A stretch of 64,000 nt of DNA, taken from Poriferisodalis sp965208895 (GTDB lineage Bacteria > Actinomycetota > Acidimicrobiia > Acidimicrobiales > Poriferisodalaceae). The stretch covers positions 1,302,001 through 1,366,000 of the forward strand of contig NZ_OZ242363.1 in assembly GCF_965208895.1 (NCBI RefSeq), in the 5' to 3' direction. Shown piece after piece: positions 8,467-17,909 of this stretch (position 1 is its first letter; each line of letters begins with the position of its first letter). The position numbers and the translations under genes were made by a program. The notes beneath the pieces were generated by a model. It saw only the letters and a list, made by a program, of their open reading frames with translations, did no database searches and had not been told where the DNA came from.

Positions 8467-10099
8467 GAGGCCGAGCCATCGCGTGTGCCCCAACTGATTG
8501 ATTCGGGGCAGGTGCCACCTCGAGGTGGGTTGAATCCCGCTTCGCAGGCGCGGCAACATGCGCCTGCAACCGCCGTGCTGTTCGAACTCCGCTGAAACGT
8601 TGACCTGACGCTGTGAATTCAACGTCTCCCGCGGCAACCGAGATTTGAGCTGCTCGAGTTCGATGCTTGAATTGCTCCGGGCCGAGGAAGGAAACTTCAG
8701 CTGAGCCGTGTACCACGAGCCCGACGCTCGTCCCTGCCCTCGCTCCCAGACCCCTCAGCGCCGCCGCGATTCGGCCAATCTCGGGTCCGTGAATCGATGT
8801 CTTGCGCCAAATCACCGACACGGCAGGGCATCCCGCTGGCGACTTGACCGCAGCCGACGCCTTCCGTCCGAAGCCTGCGCCGAGCGCGACCGATACCTCA
8901 GGCGGAACGTTCGTGAGGCTGTAGCCGTGTAGGAATCTGTCCTCTACCGCGAACGTCCACACGGGTTCGCCCGCGGCCGTGACAGCGTCGGCGATGTCAT
9001 CGATGACGCCCTGCACAGTGGGGGCGTGTGTGGCCTCCCGGACCCATTCATGCTCGACGACGAAGGCCGGTGTCTCCACGTAAGCCCGAACGCTGGCCTC
9101 TTTGACTCCGAACAACCGCGGGATCTCGTCGAGCAAACGGCTTAGCCTGGTGGAACCGCCGTCCTCGTTGATGCGTTGGCGAATCTCGGCTGGGATCCCC
9201 TCGTATACGTCGTCAACCCAATCGTCGAAGCCCCAGGTGGTCTTGGAAGCCCGAACTACACCCCCCATCCCCGCGAGCACGGCATCCACCCGAAACATTG
9301 GCCCTTCGATCTCCGGTCGCAGCCGATCCTCGATCTCCGCCTTCGTCGCCGGTCGGCCAATCGACATCAGTGCGGCCGCGACCTGTGCCCGGCGAGTCGA
9401 CGCGAGGACCAGCACGCCACACACCCTCGTCAGTCCGGCGACCGACAGCATCTCTGCCCAGTCGTCACTCCAGCGTTGGCCCAACTCCGAGCGGCGCAGT
9501 CGTTCCTCGGCAACGCATCCGAAATCATCGCTGAACTCTCTCGCCAGCGCCGCAAGTTGACGTGCTGCGGCAACGGCTCTGCGACTCGTCCAGATTCCGC
9601 CATTATCTTGGTAGCCGAGTTCCACCATGAGTCGTCGCGAGATGATGCGGCCCGCGAGGTCGTCAGCCCCTCCCGTGAGCGCAGCGATGGCGCCTCGGAG
9701 GCGTTCATCATCCGCGAAATCGCCCAACCAGTCCGTCAGAGGCGAAATAACTTGGCCAAGAAATGGCCCGAGCGCTTCGTCGATCCGTGACCGCAGTTTC
9801 GATTCGATGCCGCGGACCCGTTCTCCGGTCCGACGAACCCAACGGCCGATTTCGGCCAAGGTTGCCGGCTCTGCAGCGGCGATGCGGTTCTTGAGCACGA
9901 TTACATCGACGTCATTGGCTTCGGCGATGAGCTGCCTTACTGCGCTGGTTGCATCGCGAATGATGTCGGCAATTTCCGAGTCGTTGTCCTGACGAAGTGC
10001 CGACAGTGGCGTTGAGCTGGCCGGCTCTACCCGCCTCCCAACTGCGTCACCGTTGCTGTACCGGGACCGACCACTGCTCACAGCGCGCACACCGTGCAT
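8426..10099 (-). CDS. Uncharacterised winged-helix protein of the ssp island
   Basis: About 557 residues with the ATG at 10099, which overlaps sspD by 22 bp; a GTG at 10090 is an alternative. The N-terminal part is helical and charged. The middle (GRPATKAEIEDRLRPEI ... FRVDAVLAGM, then LDEIPRLFGVKEASVRAYVE) looks like a HARE-HTH or sigma-like winged helix-turn-helix. The C-terminal part carries a beta-rich region ending in a segment about one domain long that I cannot place. No nuclease or ATPase motif is visible. It is translationally linked to sspD, so it is probably an integral accessory of the phosphorothioation system, for example a DNA-binding or regulatory subunit. Function unknown. 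Confidence 0.65.
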   Translation of the reverse strand: MHGVRAVSSGRSRYSNGDAVGRRVEPASSTPLSALRQDNDSEIADIIRDATSAVRQLIAEANDVDVIVLKNRIAAAEPATLAEIGRWVRRTGERVRGIESKLRSRIDEALGPFLGQVISPLTDWLGDFADDERLRGAIAALTGGADDLAGRIISRRLMVELGYQDNGGIWTSRRAVAAARQLAALAREFSDDFGCVAEERLRRSELGQRWSDDWAEMLSVAGLTRVCGVLVLASTRRAQVAAALMSIGRPATKAEIEDRLRPEIEGPMFRVDAVLAGMGGVVRASKTTWGFDDWVDDVYEGIPAEIRQRINEDGGSTRLSRLLDEIPRLFGVKEASVRAYVETPAFVVEHEWVREATHAPTVQGVIDDIADAVTAAGEPVWTFAVEDRFLHGYSLTNVPPEVSVALGAGFGRKASAAVKSPAGCPAVSVIWRKTSIHGPEIGRIAAALRGLGARAGTSVGLVVHGSAEVSFLGPEQFKHRTRAAQISVAAGDVEFTASGQRFSGVRTARRLQAHVAAPAKRDSTHLEVAPAPNQSVGAHAMARPHERSLPPHNDGSR

Positions 10100-10926
10100 T
10101 GCTCGTCTGAGTCTTCTTCGTCGAATGCGTCTGCGAGGACTTCGATCAGCGGGATATTGCGTCGGGCAGTCTTGGCGCGGGCTAGAGCGGCTGCGTGGCG
10201 ATCGAGGATCTCGGTACGGCGGGAGCGGAGCTGGACGAGCGTTTCGCCTCCGCTCCATGTGTATTGGCGGCCTGCCATGGCTCGATCGCCGAAGTCGGCA
10301 TTGCCGTCGACGCCAGCGTCGAGCAACATTTTCTGTTCAATGGCGATGGCTCTCTCGAAGAGTTCGGGATGGCGGTCGGCGAGGCCGATCCACTCGGCCT
10401 TTCGCTGGTAGAAGCAGAAGTAGCAACCTGAGCGCGTCCGCCATTCGTAGTAGGCGGGCAGGCCGATGCCGGCATCGTCGAGGATCTGCATGACGCCGTC
10501 GTGATCGATACCGTCGTCGACGAATGGGAAACGGCTCTCAATGTTCGGCTTCGTTGAGATGTAGCCCTTGCGGTTCGCTTCGTCTGCTCGGATGGCTACG
10601 TAGGAGATTGCGGGCTCATCGCCGATCCACGCTTCGATCGGCTTGATCTTCATCACCTTGGTGCACCAGCGCATCTGCGGTGACGGCAGCGCCCCGCGGA
10701 ATACCTCGAACCAGTGGTCGAACCCCCGCTCTGAGTTCAGACGGATGATCGGCTTGCCCAGGATGACTTCGAGGCGTGTCAAGAATTCGTAGGTCTCGGG
10801 AAGCTCGGCGCCCGTGTCGCAAAAGAAGTACTCCATCTCCGGCACCCGCTCGCGCAGATAGAGCGCCAGTGCGCTCGAATCCTTGCCACCGGAAATACCG
10901 CAGATGTGGCGAACCGGCGCGGTCAC
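10078..10926 (-). CDS. sspD: SspD: PAPS-reductase-like ATP pyrophosphatase of the phosphorothioation system
   Basis: 282 residues, GTG start overlapping the sspC stop (GTGA, 10923-10926). The N-terminal PP-loop SGGKDSS (residues 12-18) is the ATP pyrophosphatase signature of the PAPS reductase/DndC/SspD family. A later cysteine motif, GCYFCFYQRKAEW, and a C-terminal QCTVC could carry sulfur or a metal centre. In the known pathway this enzyme activates the DNA backbone with ATP so that sulfur from the cysteine desulfurase can replace a non-bridging oxygen. DndC is the paralogous alternative, but the neighbouring DUF4007 and SspA genes favour SspD. Confidence 0.88.
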   Translation of the reverse strand: MTAPVRHICGISGGKDSSALALYLRERVPEMEYFFCDTGAELPETYEFLTRLEVILGKPIIRLNSERGFDHWFEVFRGALPSPQMRWCTKVMKIKPIEAWIGDEPAISYVAIRADEANRKGYISTKPNIESRFPFVDDGIDHDGVMQILDDAGIGLPAYYEWRTRSGCYFCFYQRKAEWIGLADRHPELFERAIAIEQKMLLDAGVDGNADFGDRAMAGRQYTWSGGETLVQLRSRRTEILDRHAAALARAKTARRNIPLIEVLADAFDEEDSDEQCTVCAL

Positions 10927-13900
10927 AGCACGCCCTCTGCGATCTTGGCCGACGGCGGGTCGGCATCGGTCCGCGCGGCGCCAGCCGGGGCCAGCAGGCG
11001 CTCTGCGAGAATCGCCAGTGCTGCGTTGTGGGCTCGTTGCGGTGAACCGACTGCTTCGGTGATTCTGGCAAGCAGGTCGTCGACTGCGGGTTCAACGGCG
11101 GATCGCTCATCGTGTGCGACGCCAACGAGGCGCGCCTCTTCGGCGCCTGAGGGATCGGTCACAGAAATGCGCAATGCCTCGAATGGCAGACCGTCGGCTG
11201 CTCGCCGCTCGGCATGCAGCGCCCTCAGCCGGTTGAACGCCGCAAGCCTCTGCGGCAGTCGCGCGCGAACAGCCGCCAAGTCTCGATCGTTCCACTCGGT
11301 CGGTGCCTTGCCTGCGAGCACGGTGGCGACTGACGCCATCCAATCGTGGTCGTCCTCGTAGACGTCGTTGGAGAGCGCCAGCACAAAGCTGCGCATCTGC
11401 GGGTCGAGCACCTCATCTATGAGTCCGACTGCTGGACCCGACACTGCAACGCGAGCACGCTCACCGGCGGCTGCGAGCAGTTCAGCGCATAGCTCGAGAA
11501 TTAACTCGCGGCAGCGTCCGGTGAGCTCGTCGAGGCTGAGCGCGAGGTTGTTCGCGAATTCATCGCGATTACCCCCCCCCCCCCCCCATCTCAGGTGTGC
11601 CGACAGCGGCATCCGTCGCAGTCGCAGGAATGGGGGCGTATCCGAGAGCATCGGGCAGCGCTTCAAACAGCAGCACGTCTGGCTCAGTCGCCTCGGTGAG
11701 CGCGTCTCGTACAGCGAGCGCCCTATCGCTCAGGTGCGACGTGCAGCGAGTCCAGTTCTCGAGCCTGCGAGTTCGAGCCGCGAAGTGCCGGGTCACCGAC
11801 AGCACATTACCGACCCGGCGATTGCCGATGCCGGCGTCAATGCCAAAGCGTGCCCCAAGCGCATCGAGTGCGGCCTTGCGGGGGCCGGAGACGTTCGCAA
11901 AGTGCTTGACCTCGAAGTGCTCCGGATTGCGCACCATGCGTTCCGAGAGGTCAGCCGACAGGCCGAGCTGGAAGGTGCCGTGCTCGTAGATCGCCATGCG
12001 GTCGGCACGTGCGAGCAACGCGGCGGTGACGATCACGGGGATGACACCGGCCTTCACGCCATACGGAGGCGATGCCAAGGTCATGTACAGGTCTCGGACA
12101 TTGAGGCGCTTGGTCTTCGCGGACTCAAATACCTGTTCGATCGCCTGCCATGCAGGGATGAGGCGCAACCGCTCGATTTGTCGGCTGCTTTGCGATGGCT
12201 TGCTGCCGCGGCGCACTCGCGGCTTGCCGAAGATGAGATCACCGCCGGCCTTCTTGGGGCGATGCAGTCCGGCATGTTTCAGCGCCGCCTCGTACATGGC
12301 GACCTCGGGTCCGTAACCCTTGAGGCCGAGCCGATACTCGGCGCTGCGCTCGATCATGGCTTCCAGCAAGATCCGACGGGCCTTGGCTCCTTGCGAAGTC
12401 AGATCGGAGCGGTTCAGCATCTCGTTGGGTACACGCGGCGCATCTGGGTAGGCGAGATCTGCCGCTTCCGAGAGCGGCGCACTCCCCCGTCCTGGTCGCA
12501 GCACAACCCCGGCGTCGTCATCGAGCAGCACCCATCGGCAACTGTCTGTGCTGAATGCTGAAGTCACCGCCGCTTCAAGCTGTACGCGCGCCGACGCCAG
12601 CCGCTCGCCCACTTCGCGTCGGGCGACCCAGTCAGTTTCCACCTGTGGAGCCGACAGAACGTCGCTCAACGCAGCCACGGCGCGCGCAGCGCTATCTAGC
12701 GCTGCAACATCTTCGGGCAGAGCCGCAACCACCGGTTTTGACTGCAGCCGACGCACCCGGTCCGAATCGTCCAGTGCACGGCCAGAACTGCGAAGCGCTT
12801 CCTCAGAGAGCCTCGGTAGTCCGTCGCCCGGATTCGCCACCAGCAGCAGCTCACCGTCAATCGGATCGAGCGGCGCCGGCGGCACGACGGTCTCGTCGCC
12901 GTTCACGAAACGGCGGCTGAACAATCGCACCACGTCGTTCTGGGCGCTGTGTCGAGCAGCAACTACTGGCTCGAGCTCGTAGACGGCGCCGAGCACTCGG
13001 TGCAGCGGCCGATCAGTGGCTCGGTCGTATGCCGCTTCGAGCAGCTCGGAGATATTGACGTCGGATCCTTGCCAGATTCGGTATTCGTCGGCGAATGATC
13101 GGTACGTCACCAAACCGCGCTGTTCAAGGCCGGCGAGCACATCCTTCGACCCAGAGTCGACGAGGTCGAGGACAGGAGCGCTGGCCCGCACTGCGCCAGA
13201 AGCGGAGACGAGGTTCAGTAGCGCCACTGTCTTGGCGACGCGTTGCTCCGCAGACGACATCCCGTTGGCATCTCGCAGCCGGCTTGCGATCTCGGTCCAT
13301 CGGCTTGAGCGACCAACGGCGCTGACGCCGGCGCCGCCCGTGGCCATGAAGTAGTCGTAAACAGCTTCGGGGCCGATCGAAGGCACGTCGTCGGAGCAGT
13401 CGACCTTGATGTCCGCTGCGAGCGAAGCCACTGTCCCTGACTCGCTGCCGGCCAAGAAGGAGAACAGCGTTCGCTCGTGCTGGCCGAATCGGTTGCACAG
13501 CTCGGGCAGAACAAGCGTCGAGACGGGGTGAAGCGGCCAGCACGCCGCGATCGTTCCTGGGTCACTGAGATCGGTGATGCCTGCCGACGCAAGCAACTTC
13601 GCATGGTGCGTGGCCCACTTGTCGATGCGCTGGTGCAGCTGTTCGTCGCTGACTCGGAACGCCTGAGCTATCAGCGCTCGCGTCTGAGGGGCCGATTCGG
13701 TGAACGCGATATCGACGAAGCGGCCTTGCACCTTCGCCCAGTCGCGACGCCGACGATCGTCGACATCGGCGAGGTATTCCTCGAACGACAAGTGCTGCAG
13801 GGTGACCACGAAGATCGGCAGCCCGGCGCCCTGCCCGGCCTCGGCCAGCCGTTGCAGGAGATAGGTGTCGCTGGACTCGTTGCCGCCTGCGGCCTCGAGG

Positions 13901-14514
13901 TTCTTTCCGAACTCATCGATGACGATGAGCAGTGGGTCTTGCGAGGCCATGCAGCGCGCAATCTCTACGAGTTCGCTCACCGATGGGTCAACCGGGTCTT
14001 CGGTTCGCCTGACTCGCCGCTGCGCAAGCTTGAGCAAGGACGATGCCGGGAACTCGGCTGAACCTGGAACCTTGCCGTAGCGGCGCGTCACTGCTCGATG
14101 AAGACCGCGCAGCACCGTTCGTGCAACTGGTTCACGATCGGCAGTGACCAGCGCTCGATAGAAGCCTCGCGAACGGCTGCGGTGCGCCGAAAGCGCCTGA
14201 TTCAGCTTGTTCTTGGCCGTTGGCGATGCTTCTGCGATCTTGTCGAGCGCGCGATCTCGTGCGATACCCGCAGGTCCGAACGCCGCATCGAGCAGCAAAC
14301 CCAGCGACGACTTGCCAGAGCCGTACGGTCCTGTGACCGACCACGCACCGCCAGCGGGCCCGAGCGCGGAAGACGCAATGCGTTCGACCACATCGAGCGC
14401 CCGCGCCGTCACTATGTAGCCGTCGAGCGGTTCGGCGTTCTCGGCGTCGCGTTCGAGGTTCGCCGATCGGGCGAACTGACGCCGGACGCTGAGCACGTCA
14501 GCCAGCACGGTCAC
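10923..14514 (-). pseudogene. sspC: sspC, P-loop ATPase of the phosphorothioation system, split by a poly-G frameshift
   Basis: The GTG start at 14514 overlaps the sspB stop. The first frame runs 981 codons to TAA at 11569-11571. It has Walker A GPYGSGKSS (about 62-70) and Walker B LLIVIDEFGKN (about 195-204). It ends in five glycines coded by a run of 16 G (C on the plus strand, 11572-11587). The same protein appears to continue in the next frame as NRDEFANNLALSLDELTG and on to 10923, about 215 further residues, ending in the GTGA overlap with sspD. Removing one G (or adding two) joins the halves into about 1,196 residues. Whether this is a sequencing slip, a real mutation or a phase-variable switch cannot be told here. 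Confidence 0.85.
11572..11587 (-). repeat. Homopolymer of 16 G (coding strand) inside sspC
   Basis: Sixteen consecutive C on the plus strand. With 16 G the ATPase frame meets TAA directly after the tract; with 15 the downstream frame is joined and the gene reads to the sspD overlap. Tracts of this length are hypermutable by slipped-strand mispairing and are also error-prone in sequencing. Confidence 0.9.
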
Positions 14515-15587
14515 CGCCCCGGCCCCCCGTCGCGTCGCGCCTGCCGCACATGCAAACGAGTCAGAACATCTTCCGTTACGTCGTTGTCGCTCGGTTCGTC
14601 TGCGCGAACCGTCGGCTCGTCGCCCAGAGGCCCGGCAATTGGATCAGGGGGCACGACGCCGTAGTGCTCGGACAGCAGTTCGGCCGCAACCACAGCAGCG
14701 TCGCCCTTCCATGAGAGCTGGGGCACCCCTGTCGGTGTCGTGAAGTCCAACGAGTCCGCGACCTCGACTGCCGGGGTTAGAGCCGTGAACAAGTCGGCGG
14801 CATTCAACTTGAACACGCTCGCCGGCGAGCCGCTCTCCGCGACGATTCGTTCGAGTGTGATCGTCTGGCCCGTCAGGCCGGTGCGCGCGATCCAGTCCAG
14901 CACGGCGTGTGCCGCAACCGCAGATGCCAGTGTCGGCTTCAAACCCAGCTTGTAGCGGTGGGCGCCGGTCGCCTCGGACCGGCCGACCAGACGAAGTTCC
15001 CGCAGAGGGCAGTCTGCTGCATCGTCGACAGTCGCTCGGCTAGTACGAGACGTCGGGCCATACGTGCGCATGAAAGCGCTGAGGTCCTTCTCGACCGCGG
15101 ACTGGCTCGGCTCCTTCCAGTCGGGCACCGAACGCAGTTGCGTCATCACGGACCTGCCGAGATCTTCCACCTCGAACTCCACCGCATTGAAGTCGCAGAG
15201 CGCCAACCACCACACTGGCAATCGGCACGGGCGAGCCAGCAGGCGCCAGTGCAGCAGCCACAGCGATGCCGGATCCTCCATCCACGGATCCCAGCCGTCT
15301 TCACCAAACAGCGCTTCGCCAAAGCGAGTCGGCATCACGATGGTCGGCTTGCGACCCGACCGAGCGTCGGGATCAGGAACTTCGACAACCACCTTGGCCG
15401 CGAGCCCCCAGAAACGAATGGCGCGAACCATGTTCTTGCCCACGCCCAGGCGCACCGGAGCGTCCTCGCTCGCAAAGACACGCGGGTCAGCAGTAGCCGC
15501 TACATACGCCTTCCTGAACCAGCCGTAGCGAGGATGGAATGTCTCATGGCGTGCGAATACCGGCTCCGCGGCCTCGCTCAGCTGCAC
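14511..15587 (-). CDS. sspB: SspB: DUF4007 protein of the phosphorothioation system
   Basis: 358 residues, GTG start one base after the sspA stop (TGA 15589-15591) and a GTGA overlap with sspC at the end. The N-terminus (FARHETFHPRYGWFRKAY ... RLGVGKNMVRAIRFW) is the typical opening of DUF4007 proteins. In the SspABCD system the DUF4007 protein SspB is described as the DNA-nicking component that accompanies single-strand phosphorothioation. The gene order desulfurase, DUF4007, ATPase, PP-loop enzyme is the canonical sspABCD order. Confidence in the family is high; the nicking activity is transferred from the known system. Confidence 0.88.
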   Translation of the reverse strand: MQLSEAAEPVFARHETFHPRYGWFRKAYVAATADPRVFASEDAPVRLGVGKNMVRAIRFWGLAAKVVVEVPDPDARSGRKPTIVMPTRFGEALFGEDGWDPWMEDPASLWLLHWRLLARPCRLPVWWLALCDFNAVEFEVEDLGRSVMTQLRSVPDWKEPSQSAVEKDLSAFMRTYGPTSRTSRATVDDAADCPLRELRLVGRSEATGAHRYKLGLKPTLASAVAAHAVLDWIARTGLTGQTITLERIVAESGSPASVFKLNAADLFTALTPAVEVADSLDFTTPTGVPQLSWKGDAAVVAAELLSEHYGVVPPDPIAGPLGDEPTVRADEPSDNDVTEDVLTRLHVRQARRDGGPGR

Positions 15588-15588
15588 G

Positions 15589-16767
15589 TCACGCTGCCTC
15601 TGTAGTCATGAGCCGAACGTAACGAACGGCTGTGACAACCTTCTCGGCGGCGGCGGCAATTTCGCTCGATGTGGTGAATCGTCCGACGCTGAACCGCACC
15701 GACTCGAACGCCGCTTCACGCGACAGCCCCATCGCCGTCAGTACCGGCGACGGTTCGATCGCACCGGTGCTGCAGGCGCTCCCCGCGGATGCTGCGACAG
15801 GGTCCATGTTCACGAGCACGGCATCCGAATCCGTTCCGGCGAAGCGGAGGTTGGCGGTATTGGGGAGCCGACGTTCGATGTCGCCGTTCTGTTCGACCGC
15901 AGGCAGAGCGTCGATCAGCGCATCAACGAATCGATCTCGCAACGCGCCGACTCGCTCGGCTTCCGTTTCCAGCTCATTGGCTGCAAGCTCCGCAGCGACT
16001 CCCAGGCCGACGATGCCCGCGACATTCAGCGAGCCCGAGCGAAGGCCGCGCTCATGGCCACCGCCCCACAGCATCGGGTGCAAAGCAGCGAGGGCTTCAC
16101 GAGTCCCGACCAGGGCGCCCACGCCCGTCGGGCCGCAGATCTTGTGACCACTCAGCGAGACCAAGTCACAGCCGAGCGTCGTCATATCGAACGGCAGCCG
16201 ACCAACCATCTGGGTGGCATCGCAGTGGAACAGCGCCCCTGCCTGATGAACGATCTGGGCAATCTCCTCGATGGGATTGAGGACGCCCGTCTCGCTATTG
16301 GCAGCCATGACCGACACCATCACGGGGCGTCCCGTCTCTGCCAGCAAGTCAGCCAGCGCGTCGACGTCAACAAACCCGCCAGGCGTGACGGCGGCAGTGC
16401 GGCGCTTGCAACGACCGGTCGCGGCGAGAGCCTCTGCCGTTCGGCTGACAGATGCATGCTCCACCGCGGAGACCACCAGCATCGTTGTCGTATCCGGCTG
16501 AGATCCGTGGCTCGCCGGGGCGAATCCGCCGAGAGCGAGGTTGTTGGCCTCCGTAGCGCCGGCGGTGAAGACGACCCCACCCGGTGCTCCGCCCACGAGA
16601 GCCGCCACCTGTTCACGGGCCTCACTGACCGCTGCGGCCTGCCGCTGGCCGAATCGATGGGCTGACGACGCATTGCCGAACCCGTCGGTCATGGCTTTCG
16701 TGACAGCGTCCGCCACCCGCGGATCGCAAGGCGCGGAGGCGTTGTAGTCGAGATAGATCTCGTTCAC
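15589..16767 (-). CDS. sspA: SspA: cysteine desulfurase
   Basis: 392 residues. This is a class V aminotransferase-fold, PLP-dependent desulfurase. The PLP lysine is K209 in SLSGHKICGPTGVG, the histidine that stacks on the cofactor is H104 in AVEHASV, and the mobile persulfide cysteine is C332 in SAGSACSTGAIEPS. It resembles IscS/NifS, but its place as first gene of sspABCD identifies it as the sulfur donor for DNA phosphorothioation (DndA/SspA). The four genes overlap or touch, so this start probably marks the beginning of the operon; a 58-bp repeat lies 24 bp upstream of the ATG. Confidence 0.9.
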   Translation of the reverse strand: MNEIYLDYNASAPCDPRVADAVTKAMTDGFGNASSAHRFGQRQAAAVSEAREQVAALVGGAPGGVVFTAGATEANNLALGGFAPASHGSQPDTTTMLVVSAVEHASVSRTAEALAATGRCKRRTAAVTPGGFVDVDALADLLAETGRPVMVSVMAANSETGVLNPIEEIAQIVHQAGALFHCDATQMVGRLPFDMTTLGCDLVSLSGHKICGPTGVGALVGTREALAALHPMLWGGGHERGLRSGSLNVAGIVGLGVAAELAANELETEAERVGALRDRFVDALIDALPAVEQNGDIERRLPNTANLRFAGTDSDAVLVNMDPVAASAGSACSTGAIEPSPVLTAMGLSREAAFESVRFSVGRFTTSSEIAAAAEKVVTAVRYVRLMTTEAA

Positions 16768-16790
16768 TCATGACCCCGGGTCGGTGGCAG

Positions 16791-16848
16791 CACTGGCCTT
16801 GCGGCGAGCGTAAGCGAAGCACCTCCGAGCACCGGGGACCCCACGAAT
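16791..16848 (+). repeat. 58-bp direct repeat, copy 1
   Basis: Matches 17910-17967 in the same orientation with only 3 mismatches in 58 positions and no similarity beyond either end. It contains the short inverted motif GCGAGCGTAAGCGAAGC. It sits between the divergent sspA and DUF3800 genes. It could be one side of a duplication made when the intervening 1.1 kb entered, or a small dispersed repeat. Confidence 0.85.
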
Positions 16849-16955
16849 TTCGCTGCAGCCGGAGCGAGGTGCCATCAGCCCACATCGCAGCGGCGGATCC
16901 GGGCAGCGAGAAATTCTCAGCAGACCGCGAACGCCGGGCTCGTAGTGTCACGTCG

Positions 16956-17666
16956 ATGGCGACCCGACTGCTGTTCTTGGACGACTCGGGCAAGCCTGCG
17001 GCGAACGACGGCACCATGGCGGTGGTCATCGGCGGTTTCTCGATCGCCGCCGAAGACGTCCCCGATCTCAGTCGGAGAATCGTGGGCGCCAAGGCGCGCT
17101 TCTATCCAAATCGCGGGAACCCGACGGACTGGGAAGTCAAGTCCACAGACACGATCTCACCGAATGCATGGAGGCGCCGCAAGAACCGCGACTTCATTGA
17201 CGAGCTGACCCGCATCCTCGAGCGACTGTCATGCACTTCGTACACCGCAGGCATCCGCAAGGCCAACATGCTGCATCCGATGACGCTCAAGACCACCGTC
17301 CCGTTGCAGCTTCAGGCCCTCGTCGAACACTTCGCCGTGGAGTGCAAGACGCAGCAGGCGACCGGAATCGTGGTGTCGGACTGGTCCAATCATCAACTCG
17401 ACGAACACGCCAGCCGAAGCGTCGCGAGCTATGCCGCGTCCTACCGGCTCAACATCCATCCCGGCGTCTACTACGCCAGCTCCCACACGACTCAAGCCAT
17501 CCAAGCCGCCGACCTCATCGCAGGCATTCGACGCAGGGTGCTCGAAGGCGATCAGCGGTTGGCAGCAGTCGGTCGCCGACTCTCATCGCTGAGCGCCGTT
17601 GCCGACGGAAACGCATATCGCACCCATGCGTGGCGCACATTCACGAACCAGATCCTCCTGTTCTGA
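16956..17666 (+). CDS. DUF3800-domain protein
   Basis: 236 residues from ATG 16956. The start LLFLDDSGKPA and the late QAADLIAGIRRR are the two signature acidic patches of DUF3800, a family with a predicted RNase H-like fold often found in phage, plasmid and defence contexts. Conserved DD and the downstream AD suggest a metal-binding site. It diverges from sspA and lies between two 58-bp direct repeats together with a candidate RNA gene. The biochemical role of the family is not established. Confidence 0.8.
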   Translation: MATRLLFLDDSGKPAANDGTMAVVIGGFSIAAEDVPDLSRRIVGAKARFYPNRGNPTDWEVKSTDTISPNAWRRRKNRDFIDELTRILERLSCTSYTAGIRKANMLHPMTLKTTVPLQLQALVEHFAVECKTQQATGIVVSDWSNHQLDEHASRSVASYAASYRLNIHPGVYYASSHTTQAIQAADLIAGIRRRVLEGDQRLAAVGRRLSSLSAVADGNAYRTHAWRTFTNQILLF

Positions 17667-17677
17667 GGGTTGCGATC

Positions 17678-17803
17678 CGGTTGCATCTCTTCGTGCCCGC
17701 GCCTACAGTGGGCTTCGTCGAATGGTCCGGTTAGTAGGCGCGAGCCGAATGCAACCGACATACCGCGGCGACGGGACCCCGGACCGCACGGGGTCCCTTT
17801 TTC
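17678..17803 (+). ncRNA. Candidate structured RNA ending in an intrinsic terminator
   Basis: Starting 11 bp after the DUF3800 stop, two perfect 9-bp stems are nested: CGGTTGCAT (17678-17686) with ATGCAACCG (17749-17757), and CGCGCCTAC (17698-17706) with GTAGGCGCG (17734-17742). The strong terminator at 17773-17803 follows directly. No open frame of note runs through it. Nested perfect stems plus a terminator suggest a stable small RNA or a structured 3' end of the DUF3800 message. I do not recognise a known RNA family. Orientation is set by the terminator. Confidence 0.5.
17773..17803 (+). terminator. Intrinsic terminator
   Basis: Perfect 9-bp stem GGGACCCCG / CGGGGTCCC with a 7-base loop, followed by TTTTTCT. 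This is the clearest intrinsic terminator I found in the window. It would end transcripts from the DUF3800 gene or the candidate RNA. Confidence 0.85.
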
Positions 17804-17909
17804 TGTCCTGCGCCCAGTGATGCACCAACACTGAGTCGGGCATCACGCGAATAGCCCCGATTCTTCATGAGTCTGTGGGGCGGTGCGGTGTGGGTCCGCG
17901 GAAAAGCCC

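Noticed and set aside
2906..16767. SspE-type restriction effector
   Set aside because: I looked for a DUF262/DUF1524 protein and found none in the island.
17678..17757. tRNA gene
   Set aside because: The stems do not form a cloverleaf, there is no T-loop GTTCGA-type motif, and no CCA-proximal acceptor pairing.
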